Below are positions 1-14,829 of a stretch of DNA of 64,000 nt, piece by piece. Position numbers and translations under genes: made by a program. The notes beneath the pieces are model-generated. The model was given only the letters and a program-made list of their open reading frames with translations. It was not told the origin of the DNA and did not search any database. The stretch lies in contig CM032794.1 of NCBI GenBank assembly GCA_019155185.1, forward strand, positions 13,308,721 to 13,372,720. Direction: 5' to 3'. Origin of the DNA: Beaufortia kweichowensis (taxonomy: Eukaryota > Chordata > Actinopteri > Cypriniformes > Gastromyzontidae). Position 1 is the stretch's first letter; the number at the start of each line of letters is the position of its first letter.

Positions 1-145
1 ATATTACACTAGAGCTGATAAAGGAGAAATTAAAATATCCAATTAGTTTTAGGTTTGTGTTGGAGTGCTCTCAGTTGGAAGTGTTACAGCTTATGTATCT
101 TTTTACTGTTTTATGCCAAGTTGTATCTGTGTGTGTGTGTTGCAG

Positions 146-3227
<3,082 letters not shown>

Positions 3228-3680
3228 ATGTACACCCCGGACTGTGGCTTCAACAGATTTACAAACCTGCAAGCTTCTCTTCAGGCCTGATTTTAAACGG
3301 ATACAATGGGTCACTCCTCCACCGTTTTTTTAAAAGACATCTACAGTAGGAACCCAGGTTAGCATTTGGTCGGTCCGCTCTCTCTTGGATTCTTACAGCA
3401 GTGGAGCAGTCATGTACCAATCCAACTGGAATAATGTTAACTGTCCCAAGGACTCCCTGACAGCACTAATATAGTAAATATTGTCATGCCTTTGCTTTTG
3501 GTGTGCTCATGGGATTGCGTGTGCCTATTCCTTCTGTAGTGTTTTGTTTTTTTCGTTTTAACAAAAAGTGAACGATCTGTGATGTAATATGAAGCAGTGC
3601 TTCAATTTTAGCCTCCTGCTCCTTGGACAATTTGTTAAAAAGTGTATATATGGAGTAATAAAGACGTTTTATAAATATAT
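3228..3680 (+). other. tle3: tle3 proximal 3' UTR with poly(A) signal
   Basis: The sequence runs from the stop codon to just past an AATAAA hexamer at 3657-3662. The hexamer is followed by an AT-rich stretch (3663-3700), so a transcript end around 3680 is likely. The exact cleavage site cannot be read from the sequence. Confidence 0.65.
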
Positions 3681-4675
3681 ATAATTATATATATTTCCAT
3701 GTCCTGATATACTTGTGATGGGTTTCTTTGTCCTCATGTCCTTAATGCTTGATGAATGTAGGTTAGGACACTTTTTCTTTTCAGTTTTGTAAGCAAGCAC
3801 ACTCTCTGGGCTGGCCATTTGCTAAAAGTCACCTTCCTGTTCCAGGATAATTTTAGGAGACTTTGATTTCTTTTTTTTACTAATTATTTTTGGTTTTTGA
3901 GTCTATGTGCTGTTCATGGAAATGGGATTGGACTGGATTCCTGCTAAGGTCAGAATCTGATGGAATGCCACGAAAAGCAAGGAGACAGCCCAGAGGAGAG
4001 AGAAAGTTGTTTGTAAATTGAAAGGGATATTAAACTAACTGTGCTACTTATCTGTGCGATTGGCCTTGTTGCATCTTGTTGGAAGGAGGAATTCAGATAA
4101 TGAAGTGTGATTGTAACATGCTGACTCTGCGTGTGTTGTACGCCGTGATGAGTAACTTGCCAACTTCTCCTGCAAGCGGCCCTGCTATAGTATCCCAGAC
4201 AGGATATGACTCACGCCGATGACTGACAGCTTAACTCTGCTGTGGAGAGCCCTGCCCTCATGAGCCTGCAGTCTTGTTTTTGGGCTTTGCCACAGATTTA
4301 TGTAAAGATTTTTTCCATGAGCGAGTCGACGGGGGTTTGTTTCTGTATGTTGAGCCAGTTTTCTAATGAATATATTCTTGGCCTGCACTTGACTTTGGTG
4401 ATGTTGAAGCACAGTGTGAAAGCGAGTATCTATGAGGAAGAAGAAAGCAGCTTTTAAAATCTAGTCCCGGCTAACTTCGTGCAAATGTGGACTGTTGGAA
4501 CTGGATTGGGCGCTGTAGAAGAACCCGTTTCACAGTAAACTCCGTCTTCAAACCCAGACCCACCTGCCTTTCACAACCTCTCGACTTCACACCAAAGTAT
4601 GTAGCAAACTGTGTCAGCACTGATCATGTACAGTTGTTAATAATTCAATAAACTTTTTTTTTGTATAAAAATCTT
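3681..4675 (+). other. possible extended 3' UTR of tle3 ending at a second poly(A) signal
   Basis: This is about 1 kb of non-repetitive, moderately GC-balanced sequence with no coding signal. It ends at a second AATAAA (4647-4652) followed by a T-run and a TTGTAT segment, which looks like a downstream U/GU-rich element. It may be an alternative distal 3' UTR of tle3. It could also be plain intergenic sequence; only the hexamer and the downstream T-rich element support the call. Confidence 0.35.
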
Positions 4676-4679
4676 TGCA

Positions 4680-7379
4680 CGCTTGCTTGAATGTGTGACC
4701 GAGACTTGCAGTTTTGATGTTTGTGGGACTTCACGTGGTAATTGCGGCTGGGTGTTTGTCATTTAATGCCATGTTTACTAAGTATAAAGAGTAGTGATTG
4801 AGACCAGAAACACTTGAGATGTGACATAAATTATGTCAAGCTTCTCAAAGGATCTGGAGAAAGAGTTAAGACTGTGTGTGTGTGTGTGTGAGACAGTTTC
4901 TGCCGTCTGTTATAATCACAGAGCCAGCTGACTCATATGCCTTGCGGTCTTCCAACCACATCTGGCAGCACACACAACACACCCTTTGATTTCCTCACCT
5001 CAGCTGGATTATTGGTCAGGGTGTGTGTTTGTCAATTGATTTATTCTGGTGGTTGAGCTGGTGTCATTAAGGATATGATTTCAACATGTCTGTCTCACAC
5101 CCGCTCTTGCACTGATGATGCTAATACAAAATGTGACCAACCAAGAGAAATAAAACCTGCACTACTACCCAAGATGCCTTTTCACATTAGCTTCTGGATG
5201 TGGTCATTGAATAGTGTTCTTTTTAGGAGTTATGAGACACCACTGATCATGCATCCTGTATTCTTTTAGCATACATGAAAATTGTGTTTTTACATGCATG
5301 CATGCAGAGTTTAGTGAAAACCCCTGACCCTTATCTTCAAGATGTAAAAATTGCCTGCAGTGTAGAAGAATGCGTTCACATTATAGTGGCATTATTATTT
5401 TGATGAAATAAAACATTTGAGATTAAAATAGAATAAAACAATCTGCATCTAAATCTATTAATGCCCACAATTTTGGTGTTGTGTTGTATTGCCCCAACAT
5501 AAAATCTATTGTCCTGAAGCTTTAATTTAAAGGGTTCAGGATATCTTTTGGGGGAGACTTTTTTCCATCTGCTCTCCAGTCTCTCTCACAGACAGCTTTT
5601 TAACTTATTTTCACTCTGCCGTTGGTACAGTCTGTACTGCTGATGTGAAAGTTTGTTTCTGAATACACCGAGCTGAATTGAACGTGGTGCTGCTGTGGGA
5701 TGAGTGTCTGCGGCAGATTTCATGATTCAGCTCTGAATTGATGTACCAGCCTGTTAAATGAGCCGTGGGCCTTGTGCATTACCATGGCGGTGAATAGATC
5801 AAATGAGACTTATTGATTTGCACTAATCTCTCCAGAATTCTATTGTCTGCCTCAGTGCAAACGTTGACAGACCGACCCCCTCCATTTCCCTACTTAGCCG
5901 AGTCAGGTGTCTGCATTACCCAGCCTGCGCCGAGGCCTTCAGACCCCTTTTAGAATATCAATACCGCAGCTAATTCAATTTCAGTGAATACTTCTCTTTA
6001 AGCTCTACCTTCTAGCGCTTGTGACCTTCTCTTCCTTGTTCTGTTTCCTCCTGCAGTCTCTCTCTAAAAAAAACCCGCACCTTTCTTAGCTGGCAGCCCT
6101 GAGTTTGATGTTCTCAGAAGAAGTGCTTCTGAGGATGAAGGAGAGATGCACTCCAAATCCCAACACGCTGATTTTCCCGGAGGCTCTCGTTCCACTCTTG
6201 TCTCTTTCATTTCATTTCTCTCTGATGTGAAAGAGCTGTACATAGACAAGGTGTGTTTTTGTTTTCTTTATTCTTTTTTGTTTTTTCCTACTTTCGCTCT
6301 TAATAAGGGAGCAGCTGAATAGGCGGAGATTAAAGGGCTATCCTGTTGAGTGGCACTGCTGAAGAGGAAGAGAGAGAATGAGGGAGGGAGAGATAGAAAA
6401 GGCTCTGTCAAGAGCACAAGAGAGGCTGATATAGAAGAGCTTCTCCATGAGAGCGACCAGCGATTTGATACAATCCTCCACTCTTTTCTCTCCTCTGAAG
6501 AGCTTTCATCAGGCCCGGACACAAGTGGCCTCTCCACTCGGGCCTCAAATTAGTGCAGTCTTACTGAGCCAGATGAAGCAGTAACCTCACTCATCCTCTG
6601 CTTCTGTCTCTCCCTGCGTCACGAGCGTGCTCGGGAATCTTTCTTACGGCTTTTAAGGAGACTTCTGCTCAACTGAAGGAGAAAGACTAAATTTACAGGA
6701 GTCAGTGTGAGAAAATTAGTTTTATCTTTCTCATTATAGGCACTGAGAGGGCAGTTCAGTGTTTGTGTGTGACTGGTTGTGTGCGTGTTTGGGGGATTCT
6801 TGCCAACTTGCAGCTGGAGGCTAATGTAAAGTTAGTGCATGATTAAGGCAACATTTGGCTTATTTTGGTCCTTTATCAATATTCTTGGGATCGCTCTCAT
6901 CCAATCTGACTGGAGAACAAGACCTACTGTTGTATCACAAGGAAAAGCAAAAGTGCTCTTGTATCGAATGTCAGCATGGCTATGATTCAGCCAACAGGAA
7001 TACTGATATTCAGTAGTAAGGAATGCCATGTGACAAACTGTTCCTTTCTATTTATGTTCTGTTAATGTAGTTGCAACAAAGCCAAAGCAGAATTAACTGT
7101 TGTGTGTTGATAAGCAACGTGTTGACATGTCTGCATCACTGCAAACAAGTGGAGCGATAAAGTCAGTAAAGCTTATATTCTTATAATGCTTTTATATTTG
7201 TAAATTAATAAATTAATTAATGCATATACTGAAATTTTTCCTTTTTCACACAGTTTAAGGATATTATGGTAATCTCGATTTACTATGGGCCAGTGAACAG
7301 AACGTTTTGGTATTTTAGTGTTCTGTCATCAGTATACTTTGTACACGGGGACCGTTTTGTTTCAATTCATATTCATCAA
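4680..7379. other. intergenic, no gene seen
   Basis: No ORF here resembles a known protein. There is a short GT run at 4873-4890. The stretch 5690-5960 is a candidate regulatory element, listed separately. The region 6060-6560 is purine/pyrimidine-skewed (long GA-rich and CT-rich segments) and yields short overlapping ORFs on both strands that I regard as chance. Confidence 0.5.
5690..5960. promoter_or_regulatory. candidate conserved non-coding element
   Basis: The stretch is even-composition and repeat-free, without coding signal, and includes a TTATTGATTTGC segment near 5810. The look (balanced composition, AT-rich homeodomain-type words, no decay into simple repeat) is like vertebrate developmental enhancers. 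Conservation cannot be tested from this sequence alone. Confidence 0.3.
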
Positions 7380-7684
7380 TGTGATGTGAAACTTTTTTAC
7401 ATACAACCTGATATTGTTAATATTGACTGAGCAAGGCCATGTCAAAACTGAAAAAACTTTTTTTTTAACTTTTTTAAAAAAAAAATAATTAAACATAGTG
7501 CAAATAAAATAATTAATTTAAATAGTCTTAATGACAGTTTGAATACTGTATCTCAAGATCTGTCGAAATCATTTACAGCAATAAACACACTTACCTATTT
7601 CTATCATGTTTATGGCTATGACTACTTTGATGCTCCTAATCTCATAATTAGATTTTAAGACTGGATTTCACAGACAGTGTCACA
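7380..7684 (+). repeat. degraded copy of a TA-flanked MITE family (see 28512-28763)
   Basis: The segment shares the words 'taatattgactga', 'ccatgtcaaa' and the end 'ttcacagacagtgtcaca' with the better-preserved element at 28512-28763. Its 5' part is diverged and A/T runs (7461-7491) have expanded inside it. Assignment rests on matching words at both the middle and the 3' end, so it is moderately secure. Confidence 0.45.
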
Positions 7685-9673
7685 AATGGATCAAATAACC
7701 ATACCGCTCCCAAATACAGTTTCCTCTCATCATGGTGCTCTGAGATCACTGGCTAAAAGAGGATGCAATTCATCACAAAGTTAATCAGGTATGTTCATAA
7801 GGGTCAGTGACTCTTAACCTACTGGAATAGGTTGGAGTGGAAATGTACAAACTTGTACAATCAGACAGGATTAAAGGATAGACTCCTGCAGTGTTCATTA
7901 GATATCTTAAGGCAAAATATCTGCTGAGGTCATTTAGCAAGTGTACACTGATCTGCAAAAATGAACTGATAAAACCGGTGTTATGAGGTTTCTACATGAT
8001 CCTTTCCCAGACAATGCTTTAAAGTTTTTAACTACTCTATGGCATTAATCTTGTATATGTTTATGCAACCATTTCTATCATATCTAATGATACTTAATTT
8101 CCTCACCTGCAATGGATAGCTTCATTTTTACAATGATAAACTTCCATCATCTAGCATTTAATGGAGTTGAAAAAAGATGATGCACCGTCTCTAATTGTTA
8201 ATATCCTGTTTTGGCAGAGAGAGCGGTGAAAATCTACAGCATGATTCACAGCACATACGAGAGATTTGCACCACGCTGGGAAGGTGCCTGCTAGAGGAAA
8301 TGTTTTATTTGCACATAAATTACATTACATATGCAGTGATACATCACACAAAGAGTGAAACATGAGTATCGGATGATGATTCATATTTTGTGTTTTTGTG
8401 TGTGTCGTGTAGGATTGTGTGACAGCTACGGATGATCTCAGCACAGTTGGGTTCCTCCCTGAAACATCACCTGAAGAAACAGAGCGACTTTAATGCTGCT
8501 TCTCATCAGACGAGTGCGAGTTTTCTCTGACACGTTCCCCTGGTATAGCAGCGTGTGTGTGCGTCTGCGTGTGTGCTCTAATGAAGAGGGCTTCACACTG
8601 GCATGATTACAGCTGCTACTGGTTAATTCAGAGGTGAAAAGGGCTTTTAATGGGCTTAGTAAAGCAAATAATTGGGACAAATAAGTAATTAAGAGATCGG
8701 AAAGGGTGAGATTAAATCTAAAGGACCTTTAATTTAACATGATTATGAAGTTCTCTTTTAGCTCCTCAATCAGACGGAGCAGAGCTGAAATGAGCTCTTA
8801 CTGCTAATGATTTCCTGGGGTTACTGGTCCCACTAAGAGGGCCCTTAAAACTGCTATAAAATTCTGTTACTGCAACGTTTTTACATTCTGTTCAGTATTT
8901 TATGTTGCCATTGCGTGCTTAATTATCAAAAGCACAGTTAAGATATATAGTTCACATAGAAACCTAGTGACACCTAGTTTCATTGATACTGATTGATGTC
9001 AGAGCTGACTGGGTAGCAGTGCTTGTGCTCTTCTGAATGATGATGCCGTCTGACACTGCTGTGACTAAATAAATAGTCGTAATGAGAATAATTAGAGATC
9101 TGATGATAATGATATTGAGGGAGTGAGAACAGATGGGGCTGGTTGTTATTCATACCTCTTGACACCATAAGCCTTTTTCTTTCTAATCTGATGAGATATT
9201 TTTTGTAACAATGCCTCTATCCCCAAACACTGCCGTGAGTGAGGTGACCTACCTCCACACACATTACACAATGCTAATACATCTGGCTGTCATGCGGGAT
9301 TTTGCCATCAGTTAACCCATGCCGAACTCCCAGCTCCCCCATCCTTTGACCTGTGACACAGTTGGTTGTTGGAACTCTGTGCACAACTGTCTCTGTCTTT
9401 GTATATAAGTTTAAATTTCACAAAGATACATGTAGCCATATGATTGTGTAAAATTCAGTAAGAAATTTTTATTTATCTTACTAACATTTTACACAGTCAG
9501 TTCAATGTAAATGTCATGCAACATGGGTGAATCGATTATGATTATGAGCTCTTTCTACAGTCAGGTTACTTTTATTTGTGCAGTGATTAAATCTAAGATT
9601 CTGAACACAAGTGGTCACAAGCACAAGGTGAGCGCAAAAAAAGAAATGATGGTAGCAAAAAAAAAAAACGATG
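7685..9673. other. intergenic, no gene seen
   Basis: No supportable ORF. Parts of 8600-8830 and 9000-9375 look like candidate conserved regulatory sequence. The 3' edge contains an A-rich unit (9649-9670) that is duplicated across the retrotransposon insertion point. Confidence 0.5.
8600..8830. promoter_or_regulatory. candidate conserved non-coding element
   Basis: Non-repetitive sequence with several homeodomain-type words (TTAAT, TAATTAAG, GCTAATGA) and no coding signal. It resembles a developmental enhancer in composition only; conservation is untested. Confidence 0.3.
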
Positions 9674-9677
9674 GTAG

Positions 9678-10685
9678 TGTGATACACCGTGATGTTATAA
9701 CAAGTTAATATTCATAAAAATATGTGTTTGTGATAATGCGCAGCGTTTAATGATATTGCAACCTTCATGGTGTAAGATAATATTAAGGTAGGGGGGAACC
9801 AACGAAAGCGGAACCAAAGGGCAGGTATCGTTGTGCTGCGGTACCGAGGTGACGGGCGCCGTCCTCTTCTCTCATACAGAGATTGATATATAAAGATGGC
9901 GGTTTGCTCTTTCATTCGCTGACTAAACTATCCTGTTTTCCAGGTTCGTACTCTATAAAACCTGTTTCTTCCTGAAGTGTATGTGATGATGTGAAACTGT
10001 GACGGGTTGGTTACGTAATATTTGATGTGTGAAACAGAGTTGAAGAGCCGCGTGTATAATCGCGGGAAAAGGGGTTTGTAACAATGGCGCTAGTGAGCTA
10101 TATGCAGATGTATATTGAGGCTGAATGTGAGTTGGTGTATTAATATCCTCACTCCCTGATAATGTTTTGGTTTAGTGTTTCAGGGTATCCTGACAGGTTA
10201 CAAGTTAAATACATTTCCTATGTGCATTATTTATGTTGTGACTCTAAAGTCATTTTAAATATTCACGAATTACAGCCAAAGAGGGTTTATGATTCACATT
10301 GTTGTATTAATATTAATAATTATATATTTATATATAATTATATAGTTTAAACATGATTAATTCCTATTGATGTTATTGCACTTTAGTCTTAAAGAGTGAT
10401 GTTGATTGTTGCAAAGACATGATTATTTTGTGAATATGAGTGTGAAAGATGTCATCCATTGATGTGATTAGTAAAAGAAGAAGAAAACTCTATTGAGGTG
10501 TTGAAATGAACAAAATGACTCTGACACTGAAACATGTTTTGCAAAGAGGACTGTTATGACTGAAACATGGTTTGCACAAGATTGGTATAAAAATTGTTTC
10601 TTCGCTCTATCCTGTGGTTTTCCAGGGCTGTCATGATAATTTGTACCCATCAAAATCTACAGTTTCATTGGTTTGAGATATAACA
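9678..10685 (+). repeat. left (5') LTR
   Basis: About 1,008 bp, starting TGTGATACACCG and ending TAACA, closely matching 16978-18050 over roughly its first 850 bases with scattered substitutions and small indels. A TATA-like ATATATAAAG (9887-9896) is followed at once by AAGATGGCGG (9893-9902), a YY1-type motif. The last ~120 bases are diverged from the right LTR: a 71-bp second copy of the promoter-like segment seen there is represented here only by a shortened, scrambled remnant (about 10575-10630). Confidence 0.88.
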
Positions 10686-12360
10686 AAACCTCAGGGATCT
10701 GGCTGTCACCAACAGGGGCAACAACACAGTCAATGGAAGCTGAGACAAGTGTATGAACGTTGCGCGAATGAGGAGTCAATGGAGGAGCTAGAGAGACTGA
10801 ATGCACTACTGATCCTGGGGCCAGCGCACGCTATGCTATCTCCACTGGTGAGTCTGTGTTACAGCACACCAGCATCAGATCCCACAGATGATCTGCGAGG
10901 ACAACGACTTCTTAAGACAATACTGATTCACAACAAATTACACACCATGTCAGCCACTTCAAAGTAGTATGGGGCATGAAACAACTATGGGGATCAAAGA
11001 ACATCTATCAGGTTGCAAAGACATTACGAACAAAGTCAGCCAGGAACAGTTGAATGTGAATGATGAAGAAGGTTGCATGAATGATGTAGTCTTTGCAGAA
11101 GCGAGGGAGAAGGGGTGGGTCAGTTGGGGATTTGATAGGTACAAAATCGGATCATCTGTTAAACCAGTGGTTGCATTAAAAAAGGGGGTATCATGCTTGT
11201 ACAAGTCTAGGCAACCCACCCACTACAATCCCAATCACACCCCATTCTATCTGACCACTGTTGCCAAAGGCTTCACTCTAACACTCTCACCAATACAACA
11301 ACACAGTCAATGGAAGAACTGAGACAAGTGTTGAAGAGCTGGAATTGAAGCGATGGTGCAGCTACAGGCAATCATACGACCTAGCGTATCCCACCACAGT
11401 CAGTTTCTATGCCTTGATGATTGAGGCTAATAGCAAGGACCTCCTTTTCAGAGACTTCAAAGTGCATGGTGACGGGTTGGGGATCAGAACATTTACAACA
11501 ATATCAACAAACCGTGAAGTGAACCATCCAGGAGGTGTTGAGGATCATCAAACCTGCTTTTACCAGATATGCTTTGAAACAAAGATTCAAACATATCCCA
11601 GACTCAAAGGCTTGACCTCCGACGAAACAGGAATTGACTGAGATCAGACCAAGAATCTAATCACCAAACAGTCAAGTCACAGACCAGTGCAGACAATCCT
11701 TAATCAGAAAATAATTGAAAACATGCTGACCAGCGCAGACTGAGGCCTCTAATCTCAAAAGTCCTTCTTAGAGAGGAGAAAATATAAGTGATGAGATCGC
11801 TTCCAGCGCAGACTGGAGCCAACTTCCCGACAAAGGTAACCCAAGTGCACAGTGCCAAGGTTGACACGGAGATCGTGAACAACAATAAAACATGGGATAT
11901 ACCATCAGACAATGAAAATTTCCAGACAATACAACAGCTTGCCTCTCAGGTAGAGACTCTGACACACATGGTGGCTTCTTTGATTGAGCAGCGGACAGAA
12001 AATACTCGGTGTCTTACTCTCCTCCTCAGCCAATCTCTAGTAAGCCGGTCCAACGCAGCTGGGGCAACCTGCAGTCCAGGTGAGGAGGACGGACAGCTCG
12101 TTGTCCGAAATGTACGAACAGAATGCACAGGAGTGTAACCATTGCTTACGTGTGTGGAGAGAGCGGGACACAGGGGAGCAGTCGGATGTCTACAACGAGT
12201 CAGGGTCCAGGGAAGCGGGGCTGGTCTTTGTGGAGGAGGGCAGCCAGAGACCAGTGAGCAACTTCAGTCCCAACAAGTAACAAATAACAAACAAATAACA
12301 GGACACCCCAAGCAAAAGAAACAGCAAAATCCACATGTACTGGCCAGCCAGGGGTAAGCA
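10686..12360 (+). pseudogene. gag-like region of the Gypsy element, broken
   Basis: This leader and gag interval lies between the left LTR and the protease. The longest open pieces are 10969-11322 and 11788-12138. The second encodes a stretch with heptad-like leucines (LASQVETLTHMVASLIE) and probably belongs to gag. Around 12128-12240 the words CNHC and, in another frame, CVERAGHRGAVGC suggest a retroviral-type zinc knuckle (CX2CX4HX4C) split by small indels. A ~45-base segment at 10708-10754 recurs at about 11290-11335, so part of this region may be duplicated or inserted. No capsid domain can be recognised directly; identity is mainly by position. Confidence 0.55.
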
Positions 12361-12372
12361 TGTCGCCTGCAA

Positions 12373-12741
12373 GGCACCCCTAGTGGGAAGAAAAGTCTGC
12401 TGAAATGCTTGATTGGTGGGTACCCAGCTACAGTCCTGTTTGATTCAGGCTGCTTGGGTGAGGCATAATTGACCAACAATGGACTGACACTCACATTTCC
12501 TAATCATACTTTGAGACCTCTTTCTGAGCTTTTAGAAGAAGAACTTGGCGTCTATGCAGTCACTGGCCATGCTGTCCCCTACAGTGGGTGGGTGGAGCTT
12601 ACTGTTAACCTGGCAGGGAATGAAGACCCGAATCTCACCATACAGGCTCCCTTCCTAGTTAGCCCGCTACCACTGCCCCAGCCCCTTCTAGGAGCCAATG
12701 TACTCCAGGAGATCATCAGAAGGAAAAGAGTCCTCGGGTGA
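12373..12741 (+). pseudogene. retropepsin-like protease of the Gypsy element, broken
   Basis: An aspartic protease active site is visible as LFDSG, with the catalytic Asp codon at 12442-12444. It is followed by an in-frame TAA at 12466 and then a 90-residue open stretch (12469-12741). That stretch ends in a segment of the kind seen at the C-terminal part of retropepsins (PLLGANVLQEII). In Gypsy elements this enzyme cleaves the Gag-Pol polyprotein. The stop 24 bases after the catalytic codon prevents a full-length product. Confidence 0.65.
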
Positions 12742-13319
12742 TGCAGTTGCCACAGTTTGTCAGCCTTCTCCGCGGTGCCTTTGGAATAGAGGAGGAACGA
12801 AGCGGAGGCCATTGTGAATTTCATCCAAGCCCCCTAGGGGCGATACTGTGATCCAGTCACTATAAGAGTGGAGCCACGACCATACTATCATTCCCCTGGC
12901 AGGACAGCCCATGTATGGTGTAGGGTACCCCAAACTTTGATGTCTCTAACACCATTGTTTTATACTGAACCGCCGGAGGAAAGTGTTGTCTTAGGGCAGT
13001 TGAGTGTAGGAGAAGGCCTCTGGAAATCAACAACACCCGGCGGCCTTATGTTAAGGTGCCCATCTCCAATCACTCAAAGCATGAGATCACCCTGCGAGGA
13101 GAACCTCTCTGGGAACCATCCAACATGTTATCAAGGTCATTAAGACGGATGCACCAGTGTTACCTCCAGCTGATCCCACACCAAGAAGGATGACATCAGT
13201 CGAGGTTAAAGCCGTCAGCTTCCCCAAGCGCCCCCACCAGAGTCCTGGCTCCCCCTGTGGATATCAGTCACCTCAAGCCCTGAACAACAACAGGCAGTAA
13301 GGGGAAGTGCTCTAATGAG

Positions 13320-14130
13320 GAATGTGGGGCATTCGCCCGTGACAGCGACGACATAGGATGCATCCCCTCCCTGCAGATGGAAATCAGAACCAAGGATGAC
13401 ATTCCCGTTCAGAGGGCCTACGCCTCTATCCCAAAACCACTCTACAGGGAAGTTAAGGAGTACATTCAGGAGCTGTTAGTTAAAGGGTGGATTGTGAAGT
13501 CCCAGTCACCCTATTCAGCGCCTGTAATCTGTGTAAGAAAGAAAGATGGATCCTAGCGCCTGTGTGCCGATTACCGGCTCCTCAACAACAAGACCGTGCG
13601 GACCGCCATCCTCTCCCCAGAATTCCAGGATCTCACTGACTCCCTGGGAGGTTATGCCTAAGATCCTTGATCAAGGGAAGCCTACCATCAGGGTTTATTG
13701 CGAAGGATCGAGGCACCTGACGCATTCGCAACCCCATGGGAGCTCTGAGAGTGGGTCAGGATACCCTTTGGGCTATCAAATGCCCCAGCTGGCCTTCAAA
13801 GGAGCATGGAAAGTATGCTTGACACACTGAGAGGCGAATGCTGTATCCCTTACCACCGATGGCGTGTTGTGCTTCTCCAGGTCCTTTGATGAGCATGTGC
13901 AGGTGCTACATGGGAGTCCTCAAGCCTTGCAACACCATGGGGTAAAGCTGAAGCGGAGAAATCTGAGCTCTTCCGTGGGAGAGTCCGATATGTCGGCCGG
14001 TTGGTGTCAGCAGAAGGAGTAAAATGGACCCCAAAGACCTTGAAGCAGTGCAGGCACTGAAAGACAAGATACCACAGACAGTTGGGGGCGTCAGGCAGTT
14101 GCTTGGGTTCCTGAGCTATTATCGGACATC
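13320..14130 (+). pseudogene. reverse transcriptase domain of the Gypsy element, broken
   Basis: The N-terminal RT motifs are clear: a KGWIVKSQSPYSAPV segment, then VRKKDGS, a stop (TAG at 13554), and RLCADYRLLNNKTV. The palm region continues through DLTDSLGGYA and, after frame changes, a WVRIPFG segment near 13755. The catalytic YxDD box at 13851-13863 is damaged twice: a one-base frame change lies inside it, and the last Asp codon reads GGC (Gly). Further on, RYVGRLVSAEGV (about 13985-14022) marks the thumb region. The enzyme would copy element RNA to DNA in virus-like particles; this copy is inactive. Confidence 0.82.
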
Positions 14131-14239
14131 GTGCAGGATTTCTCATGTATAGCAAAACCCCTGTCTGACCTGCTCCAGTGAAGCCCAGCCCCTCTCGGCC
14201 AAACCCATAGCGAGGAAAAGCAAAGGCAATCAGCAATCC

Positions 14240-14720
14240 TCCCTACTCGGTAGAATGGAACAAACAGCACCAACAGATTCTTGAACAACTTGTGGGCCAG
14301 CTGATTAAACCCCCAGTGTTGGCGTGCCCCGATTTCAACTGCCCTTCACACTCCACACAGATGCCTCCCAAAGGTCTCGGTGCAGTTCTTTATCAGAACC
14401 AGGATGGGAGGATGAGAGTGATTGGTGCGGATAACACTAACACCAGCAGAACAAAATTATCACCTACACAGTGGAAGCTGGAATTTCGCATTGAAGTGGG
14501 CGGTATGTGAGAAGTTTGGACTACTTATTCTACGCCCACATTTCACAGTTTTTCCACGGACAATAATCCCCTCACATATATTCTGAGTACTGCCAAACTG
14601 AGCGCAGTGGGCCACGGTGGGTGGGCAACTGGCCGATTCAACTTTGACATCAAATACCGGCCAGGCAAAATCAACATTGATGCCGACACACCTTATCACG
14701 CTGCCCCTGGACATTGACAC
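14240..14720 (+). pseudogene. RNase H-like domain of the Gypsy element, broken
   Basis: The tether after RT is seen as SVEWNKQHQQ. It is followed by PFTLHTDAS, whose Asp (codon 14360-14362) is the first catalytic acid of Gypsy RNase H. The rest of the domain is scattered over two or three frames with stops. The connection segment before integrase lies at about 14620-14700 (FDIKYRPGK when read in frame). Confidence 0.6.
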
Positions 14721-14829
14721 CTTCATGGCTGGGTGTTGGAAGAGATATCGGAGGAGGCAGTATGTGCTGTATGGGAAGGAAGCCGGAGAGCACAACAAGG
14801 AGATGTGGCCTGGGTGGCAGCCCTTAACC

